This document shows positions 17,690-25,729 of a stretch of 64,000 bases of DNA, piece after piece. A program made the position numbers and the translations under genes. Numbering within the stretch: position 1 is the stretch's first letter; the number at the start of each line of letters is the position of its first letter. Source of the DNA: Paenisporosarcina quisquiliarum_A (GTDB taxonomy: Bacteria; Bacillota; Bacilli; Bacillales_A; Planococcaceae); NCBI RefSeq assembly GCF_043641925.1, contig NZ_JBHZRU010000001.1:186001-250000 (forward strand), written 5' to 3'. The notes below the pieces were generated by a model that saw only the letters and a program-made list of their open reading frames with translations, was not told the DNA's origin and searched no databases.

Positions 17690-17719
17690 GTCGTAAACAA
17701 TATCTAGCAGGAGGCATGT

Positions 17720-18196
17720 ATGAGCAAAATATTAAACGAAGTAGAAACGCTTGTGAAGCCCATTGTTGAAGAATTAAACCTTGAATTAATTGATTTGGAA
17801 TTTGTAAAAGAAGGCCGAGATTGGTTTTTACGTATTTATGTAGATACACCTCAAGGTGGAATCGATATCGAACAATGTGCACTAGTTAGTGAACGTGTAA
17901 GTGGTGTTTTAGATGAACAAGATCCGATTGAACAAAATTATTTCTTAGAAGTTTCTTCACCTGGTGCAGAACGACCGCTTAAAAAAGAAAGTGACTATGA
18001 AAAAGCAGTCGGGAAGTATATCCATGTAAAAACATACGCAGCAGTTAAAGAGTTGAATGAAAAGGAATTTGAAGGAACTTTACTTTCAAATACTCCAGAA
18101 GAACTTGAAATTGAAGTGCGTGTAAAGACTAGAAAAATTAAAGTTAAATTGACAAAAGAGAAAATTGCATTTGCGCGATTAGCAATTAATTTCTAA
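17720..18196 (+). CDS. rimP: Ribosome maturation factor RimP
   Basis: RimP (158 residues; YlxS) helps early 30S subunit assembly. The N-terminal alpha/beta domain has LELIDLEFVKEGRDWFLRIYVD, and the core motif FLEVSSPGAERPL is the family hallmark; the C-terminal domain is an SH3-like barrel (about 90-155). It is the first gene of the nusA-infB operon, as in nearly all bacteria. ATG follows AGCAGGAGGC. Confidence 0.95.
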   Translation: MSKILNEVETLVKPIVEELNLELIDLEFVKEGRDWFLRIYVDTPQGGIDIEQCALVSERVSGVLDEQDPIEQNYFLEVSSPGAERPLKKESDYEKAVGKYIHVKTYAAVKELNEKEFEGTLLSNTPEELEIEVRVKTRKIKVKLTKEKIAFARLAINF

Positions 18197-18224
18197 GCAT
18201 AATGTGAATTTAGGAGTGAAGAAA

Positions 18225-19364
18225 ATGAGTAGTGAATTGCTAGATGCGTTAGTCGCATTAGAAAAACAAAAAGGCATTTCTCGTGATGTTTTGGTTGAAG
18301 CGATTGAAGCGGCCTTAGTAACGGCTTATAAACGCAATTTCAATCAAGCACAAAACGTACGTGTAGATTTAAATTTAGATAATGGTTCAATGCGTGTTTA
18401 TTCTCGCAAAGACGTTATGGAAGAAGTATTAGATGAGCGCCTTCATATATCATTAGAAGATGCAAAAGTTGTTAACCCAGCATTTGAACTTGGTGACATC
18501 GTGGAAGAGGAAGTAACACCACGTAACTTTGGTCGAATTGCTGCTCAAACTGCAAAGCAAGTTGTTACACAACGTGTACGTGAAGCTGAGCGTGGACTTA
18601 TTTATGAAGAATATGTAGATCGCGAAGAGGATATCGTAAACGGAATTGTTGAACGATTAGACGCTCGTAATATTTATGTAGGTCTTGGAAAAGTTGAAGC
18701 TGTTTTACCAGTAAATGAGCAAATTCAAAATGAAGTGTATCATCCACATGATCGTATTAAAGTGTTCATCACAAAAGTTGAACGTACAACTCGTGGACCT
18801 CAAGTATTCGTTTCGAGAACACATCCAGGTTTACTTCGTAGACTTTTTGAGATGGAAGTTCCAGAAATCTTTGATGGAATTGTTGAGATTAAGTCAATCG
18901 CTCGTGAAGCAGGCGACCGTTCTAAAATTTCAGTTGTTGCTCATAACGAAGAAGTAGATCCAGTAGGATCATGTGTTGGTTCAAAAGGCTCTCGTGTTCA
19001 AACGATTGTTAATGAATTAAATGGTGAGAAGATTGATATTGTTGAGTGGTCTGAAGATCCTGTAATCTTTGTTGCAAATGCTTTAAGTCCTTCTAAGGTT
19101 CTTGATGTTCAAGTAAATGAAGAAGAAAAATCAACGACTGTCGTTGTTCCCGACTATCAATTGTCTTTAGCAATTGGTAAAAGAGGTCAAAATGCTCGTC
19201 TAGCTGCTAAATTAACTGGTTGGAAAATTGACATTAAGAGCGAAACGGATGCACGTGAATTAGGATTATATCCACCTGCTAATGCTCAATATGATGATGA
19301 GTACGAAGAAGATGAGTATGAAGACAATGATTCAATTGACTTATATAAAGACGATGAAGAATAA
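18225..19364 (+). CDS. nusA: Transcription termination/antitermination factor NusA
   Basis: NusA binds RNA polymerase and the nascent RNA and stimulates pausing and intrinsic termination. The 379-residue product has the N-terminal polymerase-binding domain (about 1-125), S1 domain (about 130-200), and two KH domains (about 205-345, with VDPVGSCVGSKGSRVQ and LAIGKRGQNARLAAKLTGWKID). The C-terminus is a short acidic tail rich in D, E and Y, and the extra repeat domains of E. coli NusA are absent, as usual in Firmicutes. The frame extends seven codons upstream to a GTG at 18204, but ATG 18225 has GGAG well placed before it. Confidence 0.96.
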   Translation: MSSELLDALVALEKQKGISRDVLVEAIEAALVTAYKRNFNQAQNVRVDLNLDNGSMRVYSRKDVMEEVLDERLHISLEDAKVVNPAFELGDIVEEEVTPRNFGRIAAQTAKQVVTQRVREAERGLIYEEYVDREEDIVNGIVERLDARNIYVGLGKVEAVLPVNEQIQNEVYHPHDRIKVFITKVERTTRGPQVFVSRTHPGLLRRLFEMEVPEIFDGIVEIKSIAREAGDRSKISVVAHNEEVDPVGSCVGSKGSRVQTIVNELNGEKIDIVEWSEDPVIFVANALSPSKVLDVQVNEEEKSTTVVVPDYQLSLAIGKRGQNARLAAKLTGWKIDIKSETDARELGLYPPANAQYDDEYEEDEYEDNDSIDLYKDDEE

Positions 19365-19383
19365 GCGAAGAGGGTGAATTCTG

Positions 19384-19662
19384 ATGTCGAATCAAAAGAA
19401 AATTCCACTGCGTAAATGTGTAGCTACAAACGAAATGTTTCCTAAAAAAGAAATGATTCGTATTGTTCGTTCCAAAGAAGGCGAAGTGTCAGTTGATACA
19501 ACTGGTAAAAAGTCTGGACGCGGTGCATATGTTTCAAAATCAGTGAAAGCTGTTGAAGTTGCTAAAAAACGCAAAGTTTTGGAAAGTCAATTAGAAGTAG
19601 CCGTACCGGAAACAATATACGAAGAATTAATGACCATTGTTTCAAAAGAAGGCACTTTATGA
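19384..19662 (+). CDS. ylxR: YlxR family protein (RNase P modulator RnpM)
   Basis: The 92-residue basic protein has the DUF448 features RKCVATNEMFPKKEMIRIVR and the signature SGRGAYV, which form an RNA-binding surface. YlxR of B. subtilis has recently been described as a modulator of RNase P (RnpM) and as a nucleoid-associated regulator; I transfer this from the family. Its stop overlaps the ylxQ ATG by four bases. Position between nusA and ylxQ is the standard one. Confidence 0.92.
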   Translation: MSNQKKIPLRKCVATNEMFPKKEMIRIVRSKEGEVSVDTTGKKSGRGAYVSKSVKAVEVAKKRKVLESQLEVAVPETIYEELMTIVSKEGTL

Positions 19663-19979
19663 ATCCGGAACAAGCAATTTTACAACTATTAGGATTGGCT
19701 ACTCGAGCACGAAAAATTACTACTGGTGAAGAATTAGTGGTAAAAGATGTTCGTGGCAATAGAGCAAAACTAGTTATTATTTCTACGGATGCTTCTGCTA
19801 ATACGAGCAAAAAGTTAAAGGATAAATGTACGTCTTACAACGTTGAGTTGCATGAATTCGGTGATCGATATGATCTCGGACATGCTACAGGAAAAGAGGC
19901 CCGCGTGGTACTCGCCATTACAGATGCCGGTTTCGCGAAAAAACTGTCCGGCCTTCTCAACGAAATAAACCGGGGGTGA
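19659..19979 (+). CDS. ylxQ: L7Ae-family K-turn RNA-binding protein YlxQ
   Basis: This 106-residue protein belongs to the L7Ae/L30e/S12e/Gadd45 fold, which binds kink-turn RNAs. LLGLATRARKITTGEELVVKDVR is typical of the N-terminal half. YlxQ of B. subtilis is a K-turn binder of unclear physiological role. The gene is coupled to ylxR by a four-base overlap and ends four bases before infB, so it is firmly inside the operon. Confidence 0.9.
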   Translation: MNPEQAILQLLGLATRARKITTGEELVVKDVRGNRAKLVIISTDASANTSKKLKDKCTSYNVELHEFGDRYDLGHATGKEARVVLAITDAGFAKKLSGLLNEINRG

Positions 19980-19983
19980 CCTA

Positions 19984-22515
19984 ATGAGCAAATTAAGAGT
20001 TCATGAATATGCGAAACAGATTAATAAGACCAGCAAAGAAGTTATCGAAGAATTAGGTAAATTAAATGTTCAAGTGACGAATCATATGTCGACATTAGAA
20101 GGCGATGCTGTATCTAAATTAGATTCAGTTTATAAAAAATCTTCAACAGCACCAAAACAAACGACATCAACTGATCGCCCACAAGGACAAAACAGTCGTC
20201 CTCAAGGAGATCGCCCACAAGGACAAAACAGTCGTCCTCAAGGAGATCGCCCACAAGGACAAAACACTCGTCCGCAAGGAGATCGTCCACAAGGACAAAA
20301 CACTCGTCCCCAAGGAGATCGTGCACAAGGACAAAATACTCGTCCTCAAGGAAATCGTCCACAAGGACAAAACACACGTCCTCAAGGAGATCGACCACAA
20401 GGGCAAAACACTCGCCCTCAAGGAAATCGTCCACAAGGACAAAATGCTCGTCCACAAACTACTACTCCAGCGAAGCCATCTAATGGTCAAGCTAGAGGTG
20501 TAGCTACTCAAGGAACTGCTCGTGATAAACAAAAATCTCAAACGACTAATTCAACAGATAGTCGTAAACAAGAACAAGGTACACAAGCGAAGGAGCAAAA
20601 AGTTTTCGGTCAAAACAAAGCTCCAGCTGGTGCATATAGAGGTCGTCAAGGTGGCGGTGGTAATCATCGTCCTGGTACAGGAAATCGCGCTGGTCGTAAA
20701 GGCAAGCAAAATCGCCAACCGGTAGCTCCACCAGTACCAAGAAAAGAAAAAGAATTACCAGAAAAAATCACTTTTTATGAATCATTATCAGTTGCAGAAC
20801 TTGCGAAAAAGTTAGGCCGTGAACCGTCAGAAATCATTAAAAAATTATTCTTACTTGGTGTAATGGCTACTATCAACCAAGAACTGGACAAAGATGCAAT
20901 TGAACTAATTTGTGCAGACTATGGTGTTGAAGTAGAAGAAGAAATCCGAGTAGATATTACTGATTTAGAAGTTTATTTTGAAGATGAAACAGAAGTTGCT
21001 GGCGTACAAAAAGAACGTCCACCAGTTGTAACGATCATGGGTCACGTTGACCATGGTAAAACAACTTTACTTGATTCAATCCGAAAAACAAAAGTTACAG
21101 CTGGCGAAGCTGGCGGTATTACTCAACATATTGGGGCATACCAAGTTGTTGAGAGCGGTAAGAAAATTACCTTCTTAGATACTCCTGGACATGCGGCGTT
21201 CACAACAATGCGTGCTCGTGGTGCGAAGGTTACGGATATCACAATTTTAGTAGTTGCAGCAGATGATGGTGTAATGCCTCAAACAATTGAAGCAATTAAC
21301 CATGCTAAAGCAGCTGAAGTTCCAATTATCGTAGCTGTTAATAAAATGGATAAACCTGCAGCAAACCCTGACCGTGTAATGCAAGAGCTAACAGAACATG
21401 GGTTAGTATCTGAAGCTTGGGGTGGAGAAACGATTTTTGCTCCGATTTCAGCTTTAACTGGAGAAGGTATTGATAATCTGTTAGAAATGATTTTATTAGT
21501 TTCTGAAGTTGCTGAATTAAAAGCTGACCCTAAACGTCGTGCTATTGGTACAGTAATTGAAGCTCAATTAGATAAAGGTCGTGGATCGGTAGCAACTCTA
21601 CTAGTTCAAGACGGAACATTAAAAGTTGGAGATCCAATTGTTGTTGGTCATACATTTGGTCGAGTTCGTGCGATGGTAAACGATTTAGGTCGTCGCGTCA
21701 AAGAAGCGGGTCCAAGTATGCCAGTTGAAATTACTGGATTAAGTGAAGTTCCACAAGCTGGCGATCGTTTTGTTGTCTTTGAAGATGAAAAAACAGCTCG
21801 TCAAGTTGGTGAATCTCGTGCAACAACTATGGTTCAAGAACAACGTTCAGAGAAAACACGTGTAACATTAGATAACTTGTTTGACCAAATGAAACAAGGC
21901 GAGATGAAAGAGCTTAACCTTATTGTGAAAGCAGATGTGCAAGGTTCTGTTGAAGCAATGGCTGCGTCATTGATGAAGATAGAAGTTGAAGGTGTTAATG
22001 TTCGAATTATCCACACCGGTGCTGGTGCAATCACTGAATCTGACATTTCACTTGCTGCTGCTTCAAATGCTATCGTTATTGGGTTTAACGTTCGACCTGA
22101 TATTAATGCAAAACGTGCTGCAGAAGCTGAAGGTGTAGATATTCGTTTACATCGTGTTATTTATAAAGTAATTGAAGAAATCGAAGCAGCTATGACTGGT
22201 CTATTAGATCCTGAGTTCCAAGAGAAAATCATTGGTCAAGCTGAAGTTCGAGAAACATTCAAAGTATCGAAAATCGGTACAATTGCAGGAAGTTATGTGA
22301 TCGAGGGTAAAATTGCTCGCGATAGCGGAATCCGCGTTATTCGTGATAGCATCGTTGTCTTTGAAGGCGTTTTAGATTCACTTAAACGTTTTAAAGATGA
22401 TGCAAAAGAAGTAGCTAAAGGGTATGAATGTGGTATTACTGTGAAAAACTATCATGATGTTAAAGAAGGCGACATCATTGAATCGTTCGTTATGGAAGAG
22501 ATTAAACGCAAATGA
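19984..22515 (+). CDS. infB: Translation initiation factor IF-2 with repeat-expanded N-terminus
   Basis: IF-2 places initiator tRNA in the P site and promotes subunit joining. The 843-residue protein has an IF2N segment at 1-50, a long low-complexity region (about 55-255), a second IF2N segment (about 262-320), the G domain with GHVDHGKTTLLD near 353, DTPGHAAF and NKMD, then domains II-IV. It is longer than my memory of B. subtilis IF-2 (about 716 residues), and much of the excess is an eight-fold 12-residue repeat (see 20173-20460). The GTPase core is normal. ATG lies four bases after ylxQ, behind GGGGGTGACC. Confidence 0.97.
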   Translation: MSKLRVHEYAKQINKTSKEVIEELGKLNVQVTNHMSTLEGDAVSKLDSVYKKSSTAPKQTTSTDRPQGQNSRPQGDRPQGQNSRPQGDRPQGQNTRPQGDRPQGQNTRPQGDRAQGQNTRPQGNRPQGQNTRPQGDRPQGQNTRPQGNRPQGQNARPQTTTPAKPSNGQARGVATQGTARDKQKSQTTNSTDSRKQEQGTQAKEQKVFGQNKAPAGAYRGRQGGGGNHRPGTGNRAGRKGKQNRQPVAPPVPRKEKELPEKITFYESLSVAELAKKLGREPSEIIKKLFLLGVMATINQELDKDAIELICADYGVEVEEEIRVDITDLEVYFEDETEVAGVQKERPPVVTIMGHVDHGKTTLLDSIRKTKVTAGEAGGITQHIGAYQVVESGKKITFLDTPGHAAFTTMRARGAKVTDITILVVAADDGVMPQTIEAINHAKAAEVPIIVAVNKMDKPAANPDRVMQELTEHGLVSEAWGGETIFAPISALTGEGIDNLLEMILLVSEVAELKADPKRRAIGTVIEAQLDKGRGSVATLLVQDGTLKVGDPIVVGHTFGRVRAMVNDLGRRVKEAGPSMPVEITGLSEVPQAGDRFVVFEDEKTARQVGESRATTMVQEQRSEKTRVTLDNLFDQMKQGEMKELNLIVKADVQGSVEAMAASLMKIEVEGVNVRIIHTGAGAITESDISLAAASNAIVIGFNVRPDINAKRAAEAEGVDIRLHRVIYKVIEEIEAAMTGLLDPEFQEKIIGQAEVRETFKVSKIGTIAGSYVIEGKIARDSGIRVIRDSIVVFEGVLDSLKRFKDDAKEVAKGYECGITVKNYHDVKEGDIIESFVMEEIKRK
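20173..20460 (+). repeat. 36-bp in-frame tandem array in infB
   Basis: Eight 36-base units start at 20173, 20209, 20245, 20281, 20317, 20353, 20389 and 20425. Each codes for a variant of DRPQGQNSRPQG; the sixth and eighth begin with N, the fifth has A for the first P, and the last ends PQT. The DNA copies differ mainly at third codon positions. The array carries long open frames on the other strand that follow from its base composition. Confidence 0.97.
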
Positions 22516-22790
22516 TTTCATACGCGGAATGTGAGTTCATCATTCCTACGTCCCATTCGTTAAAAGAGAAGAGAGCTGTTTTACAGCGAATGCTGACTCG
22601 AACGAAGCAAAAGTTTAATGTTTCTATTTCTGAAATAGATCATCAAGATGTTTGGCAAAGAACGAAAATAGCGATTGTTTGTGTTGCTTCTTCTAGTGAT
22701 GCAAGCGATCGTGAACTCACTCACGCCATCAACTTTTTAGAATCAAATCCAGAGTGGGAAAGAACGGAAACGATCCGTGAACATTTATAG
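22512..22790 (+). CDS. ylxP: YlxP, DUF503 family protein
   Basis: The 92-residue protein matches the small DUF503 family in length and character, with the early motif SLKEKRAVLQRML and a ferredoxin-like alpha/beta pattern ending near WERTETIREHL. The function is unknown; some family members are linked to ribosome assembly by position only. It overlaps the infB stop by four bases and is followed 22 bases later by rbfA, the usual order in Bacillus. Confidence 0.9.
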   Translation: MISYAECEFIIPTSHSLKEKRAVLQRMLTRTKQKFNVSISEIDHQDVWQRTKIAIVCVASSSDASDRELTHAINFLESNPEWERTETIREHL

Positions 22791-22812
22791 ATAGAACAGA
22801 GGTGAAGCCAAT

Positions 22813-23181
22813 ATGGCGAATCGCTCAACTCGAGTAGCAGAACAAATGAAAAAAGAATTAGGCGAGATTATTGCTCGTAAATTAAAAGACCCTCGCATTG
22901 GGTTTGTTACCGTTACCGATGTAGAAGTAACAGGCGATTTACAACAAGCAACCGTTTATATCACTGTTTTAGGGAATAACAGAAAGCGTTCAGACACATT
23001 AAAAGGTCTAGAACAAGCTAAAGGGTTTATTCGTACTGAAATCGGTCAACGTATTCGATTACGTAAGACGCCGGAACTTATGTTTGCATTTGATGTTTCT
23101 GCAGAATACGGTAGTAAAATCGATACATTGCTTAAGCAAATTAAGACTGAAGACAACGAAAAAACTGAAGATATCGAATAA
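22813..23181 (+). CDS. rbfA: Ribosome-binding factor A
   Basis: RbfA (122 residues) is a KH-type protein that binds the 30S subunit and aids 16S rRNA 5'-end maturation, especially in the cold. Family features are RVAEQMKKELGEIIARKLKDPRI near the start and VYITVLG in the second strand. The C-terminus is an acidic tail. ATG follows AGAGGTGAAG. A terminator directly downstream closes the rimP-to-rbfA unit. Confidence 0.96.
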   Translation: MANRSTRVAEQMKKELGEIIARKLKDPRIGFVTVTDVEVTGDLQQATVYITVLGNNRKRSDTLKGLEQAKGFIRTEIGQRIRLRKTPELMFAFDVSAEYGSKIDTLLKQIKTEDNEKTEDIE

Positions 23182-23189
23182 CAGAGAAG

Positions 23190-23218
23190 AAGTCTGCTTT
23201 TTATAAGCAGGCTTTTTC
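23190..23218 (+). terminator. Intrinsic terminator after rbfA
   Basis: AGTCTGCTT pairs with AAGCAGGCT (one G-U) and is followed by TTTTTCTC. It ends the rimP-nusA-infB-rbfA operon. Confidence 0.88.
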
Positions 23219-23263
23219 TCAATTCCATACATAAAATTTAATTAGCTAAAGGAGATGGAACGA

Positions 23264-24193
23264 ATGCACAATGGCATTCTTCCCCTATGGAAAGAAAAAG
23301 GAATGACTTCACATGACTGTGTCTTTAAACTGCGTAAAATTCTAAAGATGAAACGAATCGGTCATACAGGAACCCTCGACCCTAATGTTGAAGGTGTCTT
23401 ACCTATTTGCTTAGGTGAATCCACTAAAGTAGCTGAATATTTATCGAACGCTGGCAAGGAATACATTGCTGAAGTAACAATAGGATTTTCCACCACGACT
23501 GAAGATGCAGACGGTGAAACGGTAGATTCCAACTTAGAGATCAAGACCATTTCAAAACAACAATTACAACAGGTCTTAACTTCTTTGACAGGTGTAATTA
23601 CTCAAACACCACCCATGTATTCTGCGGTTAAAGTAAATGGGAAAAAGTTATATGAGTACGCAAGACAAGGACTAGTTATTGATCGGCCATCTAGAGAAGT
23701 AACCATTTATGAGTTGGAATTACTTAGCGATGAACCATCATTTACGGGCGAGCAGATATCATTTCCAATTCGTGTGTCATGCAGTAAGGGTACTTATATT
23801 CGCACATTAGCCGTTCAAATTGGAGAGAAATTGGGTTATCCTGCTCATATGTCTAAATTAGTTCGTACCGCTTCAGGGTCATTTAAAGAAGAGCAATGTA
23901 TAACTCTGCAAATGGTTCAAGACAAGGTGGATGATGGCACACTCGGAGATTTTCTTCTGCCGTTAGATTATGCTTTAGAAAACATGGTGTCATTTGAAGT
24001 GCCTAAAGAATTTGTGAAGTCCATTAAAAATGGTCAAGTGTTAGATCAAGTTGAACTATTAAAAGAACATGATCGCTTAGTTTTTACTTATGAAGGACAA
24101 GCAGTAGCTGTTTATATTAATCATCCAACCAAAGAGGGAAAGATGAAACCAGAAAAAATGTTTTCTTGGGAAGTTGAGGAGAATTTATTGTGA
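23264..24193 (+). CDS. truB: tRNA pseudouridine-55 synthase
   Basis: TruB (309 residues) converts U55 of the tRNA T-loop to pseudouridine. The N-terminal GILPLWKEKGMTSHDCV and the catalytic loop GHTGTLDPNVEGVLPIC with its Asp are present, as is the SCSKGTYIRTLA motif. The usual DPxATG form of the loop is DPNVEG here, a variant I believe occurs in other Bacillales. The ATG at 23264 has AAAGGAG nine bases before it; the ATG at 23255 abuts the ribosome site and is less likely. The stop overlaps the ribF start by four bases. Confidence 0.96.
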   Translation: MHNGILPLWKEKGMTSHDCVFKLRKILKMKRIGHTGTLDPNVEGVLPICLGESTKVAEYLSNAGKEYIAEVTIGFSTTTEDADGETVDSNLEIKTISKQQLQQVLTSLTGVITQTPPMYSAVKVNGKKLYEYARQGLVIDRPSREVTIYELELLSDEPSFTGEQISFPIRVSCSKGTYIRTLAVQIGEKLGYPAHMSKLVRTASGSFKEEQCITLQMVQDKVDDGTLGDFLLPLDYALENMVSFEVPKEFVKSIKNGQVLDQVELLKEHDRLVFTYEGQAVAVYINHPTKEGKMKPEKMFSWEVEENLL

Positions 24194-25140
24194 AAACCAT
24201 TCATTTATCCTATCCACATCATATTGCAAATATAAATACAGATGGAGATCTTTCTTTAGCGATTGGTTTTTTTGATGGAATTCATTTAGGTCATCAATCC
24301 GTTATCTCAAAAGCGAAAGATGTAGCAAAAGAAAAAGGGATTAAATTAGCGGTTATGACATTTGATCCTCACCCTTCAATCGTTTTAGGTAAACGCAATG
24401 AGCAGGTTTTCTATATCACTCCAATGGAACAAAAATTACGTTTACTTGAGTCTATGGAAGTCGATATTGTATTTGTTGTGAGGTTTACTTCAGACTTTGC
24501 GAAATTAAGCCCACAAGAATTCATCGAAAAGTTCATTGTAGATTTAAATGTTAAACATGTAACTGCCGGCTTCGATTTCTCATTTGGGTCATTTGGACAA
24601 GGTTCAATGGATACAATGCAGGAATTGTCTGAAGGTCGCTATGAAGTCAATGTGGTTCAGAAAAAGACAGATGAAACAGAAAAAATTAGTTCTACGAGAA
24701 TTCGTCAAGAATTGAAATCAGGAAATATGGACAAAGCTCGAGCATTGCTTGGTAGGCCCTATCAAATTCCTGGTGTTGTTGTCCATGGTGATAAGAGAGG
24801 AAGACAAATCGGATTCCCTACGGCCAATATTCAAGCACAAGAGGGCTCTTTCATTCCGGCGAACGGCGTATACGCGGTTAAAATGCTTGTGCAAAATGAA
24901 TGGATTGAGGGAGTTTGTAACGTTGGTTTTAAACCTACTTTTAATAATCCAGAACACAAGAAGTTGACCATTGAGGTTCATCTTTTCGATTTCGATAAAA
25001 ACATTTATGGGGAAGAAGTGTTCGTCGATTGGTTTAAGCGAATACGAGATGAGCAAAAATTCGATGGTATTCATGCATTAAAAAAACAAATTGAAAAAGA
25101 TAAACAGTCTTCCATTGAGACTTTGAAAAACTTTCGGTAA
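24190..25140 (+). CDS. ribF: Bifunctional riboflavin kinase / FAD synthetase
   Basis: RibF (316 residues; RibC in B. subtilis) phosphorylates riboflavin to FMN and adenylates FMN to FAD. The N-terminal nucleotidyltransferase domain has IGFFDGIHLGHQSVI and MTFDPHPSIVLG with an ISSTRIRQEL motif near 165-180; the C-terminal kinase domain has GDKRGRQIGFPTANI and GVCNVGFKPTF. It begins with GTG overlapping the truB stop, behind GAGGAG. I see no FMN riboswitch in front. Confidence 0.96.
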   Translation: MKTIHLSYPHHIANINTDGDLSLAIGFFDGIHLGHQSVISKAKDVAKEKGIKLAVMTFDPHPSIVLGKRNEQVFYITPMEQKLRLLESMEVDIVFVVRFTSDFAKLSPQEFIEKFIVDLNVKHVTAGFDFSFGSFGQGSMDTMQELSEGRYEVNVVQKKTDETEKISSTRIRQELKSGNMDKARALLGRPYQIPGVVVHGDKRGRQIGFPTANIQAQEGSFIPANGVYAVKMLVQNEWIEGVCNVGFKPTFNNPEHKKLTIEVHLFDFDKNIYGEEVFVDWFKRIRDEQKFDGIHALKKQIEKDKQSSIETLKNFR

Positions 25141-25143
25141 TGG

Positions 25144-25172
25144 TTGCTTATCCTTTCTGAATATGCTACTAT
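25144..25172 (+). promoter_or_regulatory. Sigma-A promoter for rpsO
   Basis: TTGCTT (25144-25149) and TACTAT (25167-25172) are spaced 17 bases apart with a TGC extended -10. The transcript would have a leader of about 95 bases before the rpsO ATG, long enough for an S15-binding fold, which I cannot confirm by eye. Confidence 0.75.
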
Positions 25173-25274
25173 TTTAAGGTGCACAGTCGTGTACTTAACT
25201 GTTGCTTGGCAGTGCGATTCACCACCGCTTGCTCAGTAATTGGGGATATTAATAGAGTATTGGAGGTGAACCGG

Positions 25275-25544
25275 ATGGCAATTACACAAGAACGTAAAAA
25301 CGAATTAATCGCTGAGTACCGTACTCACGAAAGCGACACTGGTTCTGCAGACATTCAAATCGCGGTCTTAACAGAAGAGATTAACAGCTTGAATGAACAC
25401 TTACGTACACACAAGAAAGATCATCACTCACGTCGTGGTCTATTCAAAATGGTAGGTCGTCGTCGTAACTTGTTAAAATACTTACGTGAAAACGAAGTAT
25501 CACGTTACCGTGACTTGATCGCTAAACTTGGTTTACGTCGATAA
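25275..25544 (+). CDS. rpsO: 30S ribosomal protein S15
   Basis: S15 (89 residues) is a primary 16S rRNA binding protein. The motif ESDTGSADIQIAVLTEEIN and the basic segment HHSRRGLFKMVGRRRNLL are standard. The frame is open for 32 codons upstream, but ATG 25275 is preceded by TTGGAGGTGAA and gives the usual N-terminus MAITQERK. An own promoter (25144-25172) and a terminator (25555-25584) make it a monocistronic unit between ribF and pnp. Confidence 0.98.
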   Translation: MAITQERKNELIAEYRTHESDTGSADIQIAVLTEEINSLNEHLRTHKKDHHSRRGLFKMVGRRRNLLKYLRENEVSRYRDLIAKLGLRR

Positions 25545-25554
25545 GATACATTTT

Positions 25555-25584
25555 AGAAAAAGCGGGAGTTTTCCCGCTTTTTCT
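25555..25584 (+). terminator. Intrinsic terminator after rpsO
   Basis: AGAAAAAGCGGGA pairs with TCCCGCTTTTTCT around a short loop; the T-rich right arm serves as the T tract. Confidence 0.9.
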
Positions 25585-25729
25585 TTATGTTCTTATATAA
25601 ATTTTATATAATGCGTATACTGTGACGGAAATGAAAATATTTTCGCATCGATTACGCTTTTTTGATACACTACTAATGATACATACAACTTTGCGATACA
25701 GGATTTTCAGTAGGAGAGGAGTTCATCCA

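Noticed and set aside
20114..20541. Two long minus-strand open frames inside infB
   Set aside because: They are by-products of the 36-bp array, whose unit length is a multiple of three and lacks stops in these frames; no start signals fit.
24100..24190. FMN riboswitch before ribF
   Set aside because: ribF starts inside truB by overlap, so there is no room for a leader; no lysine riboswitch was seen before asd either.
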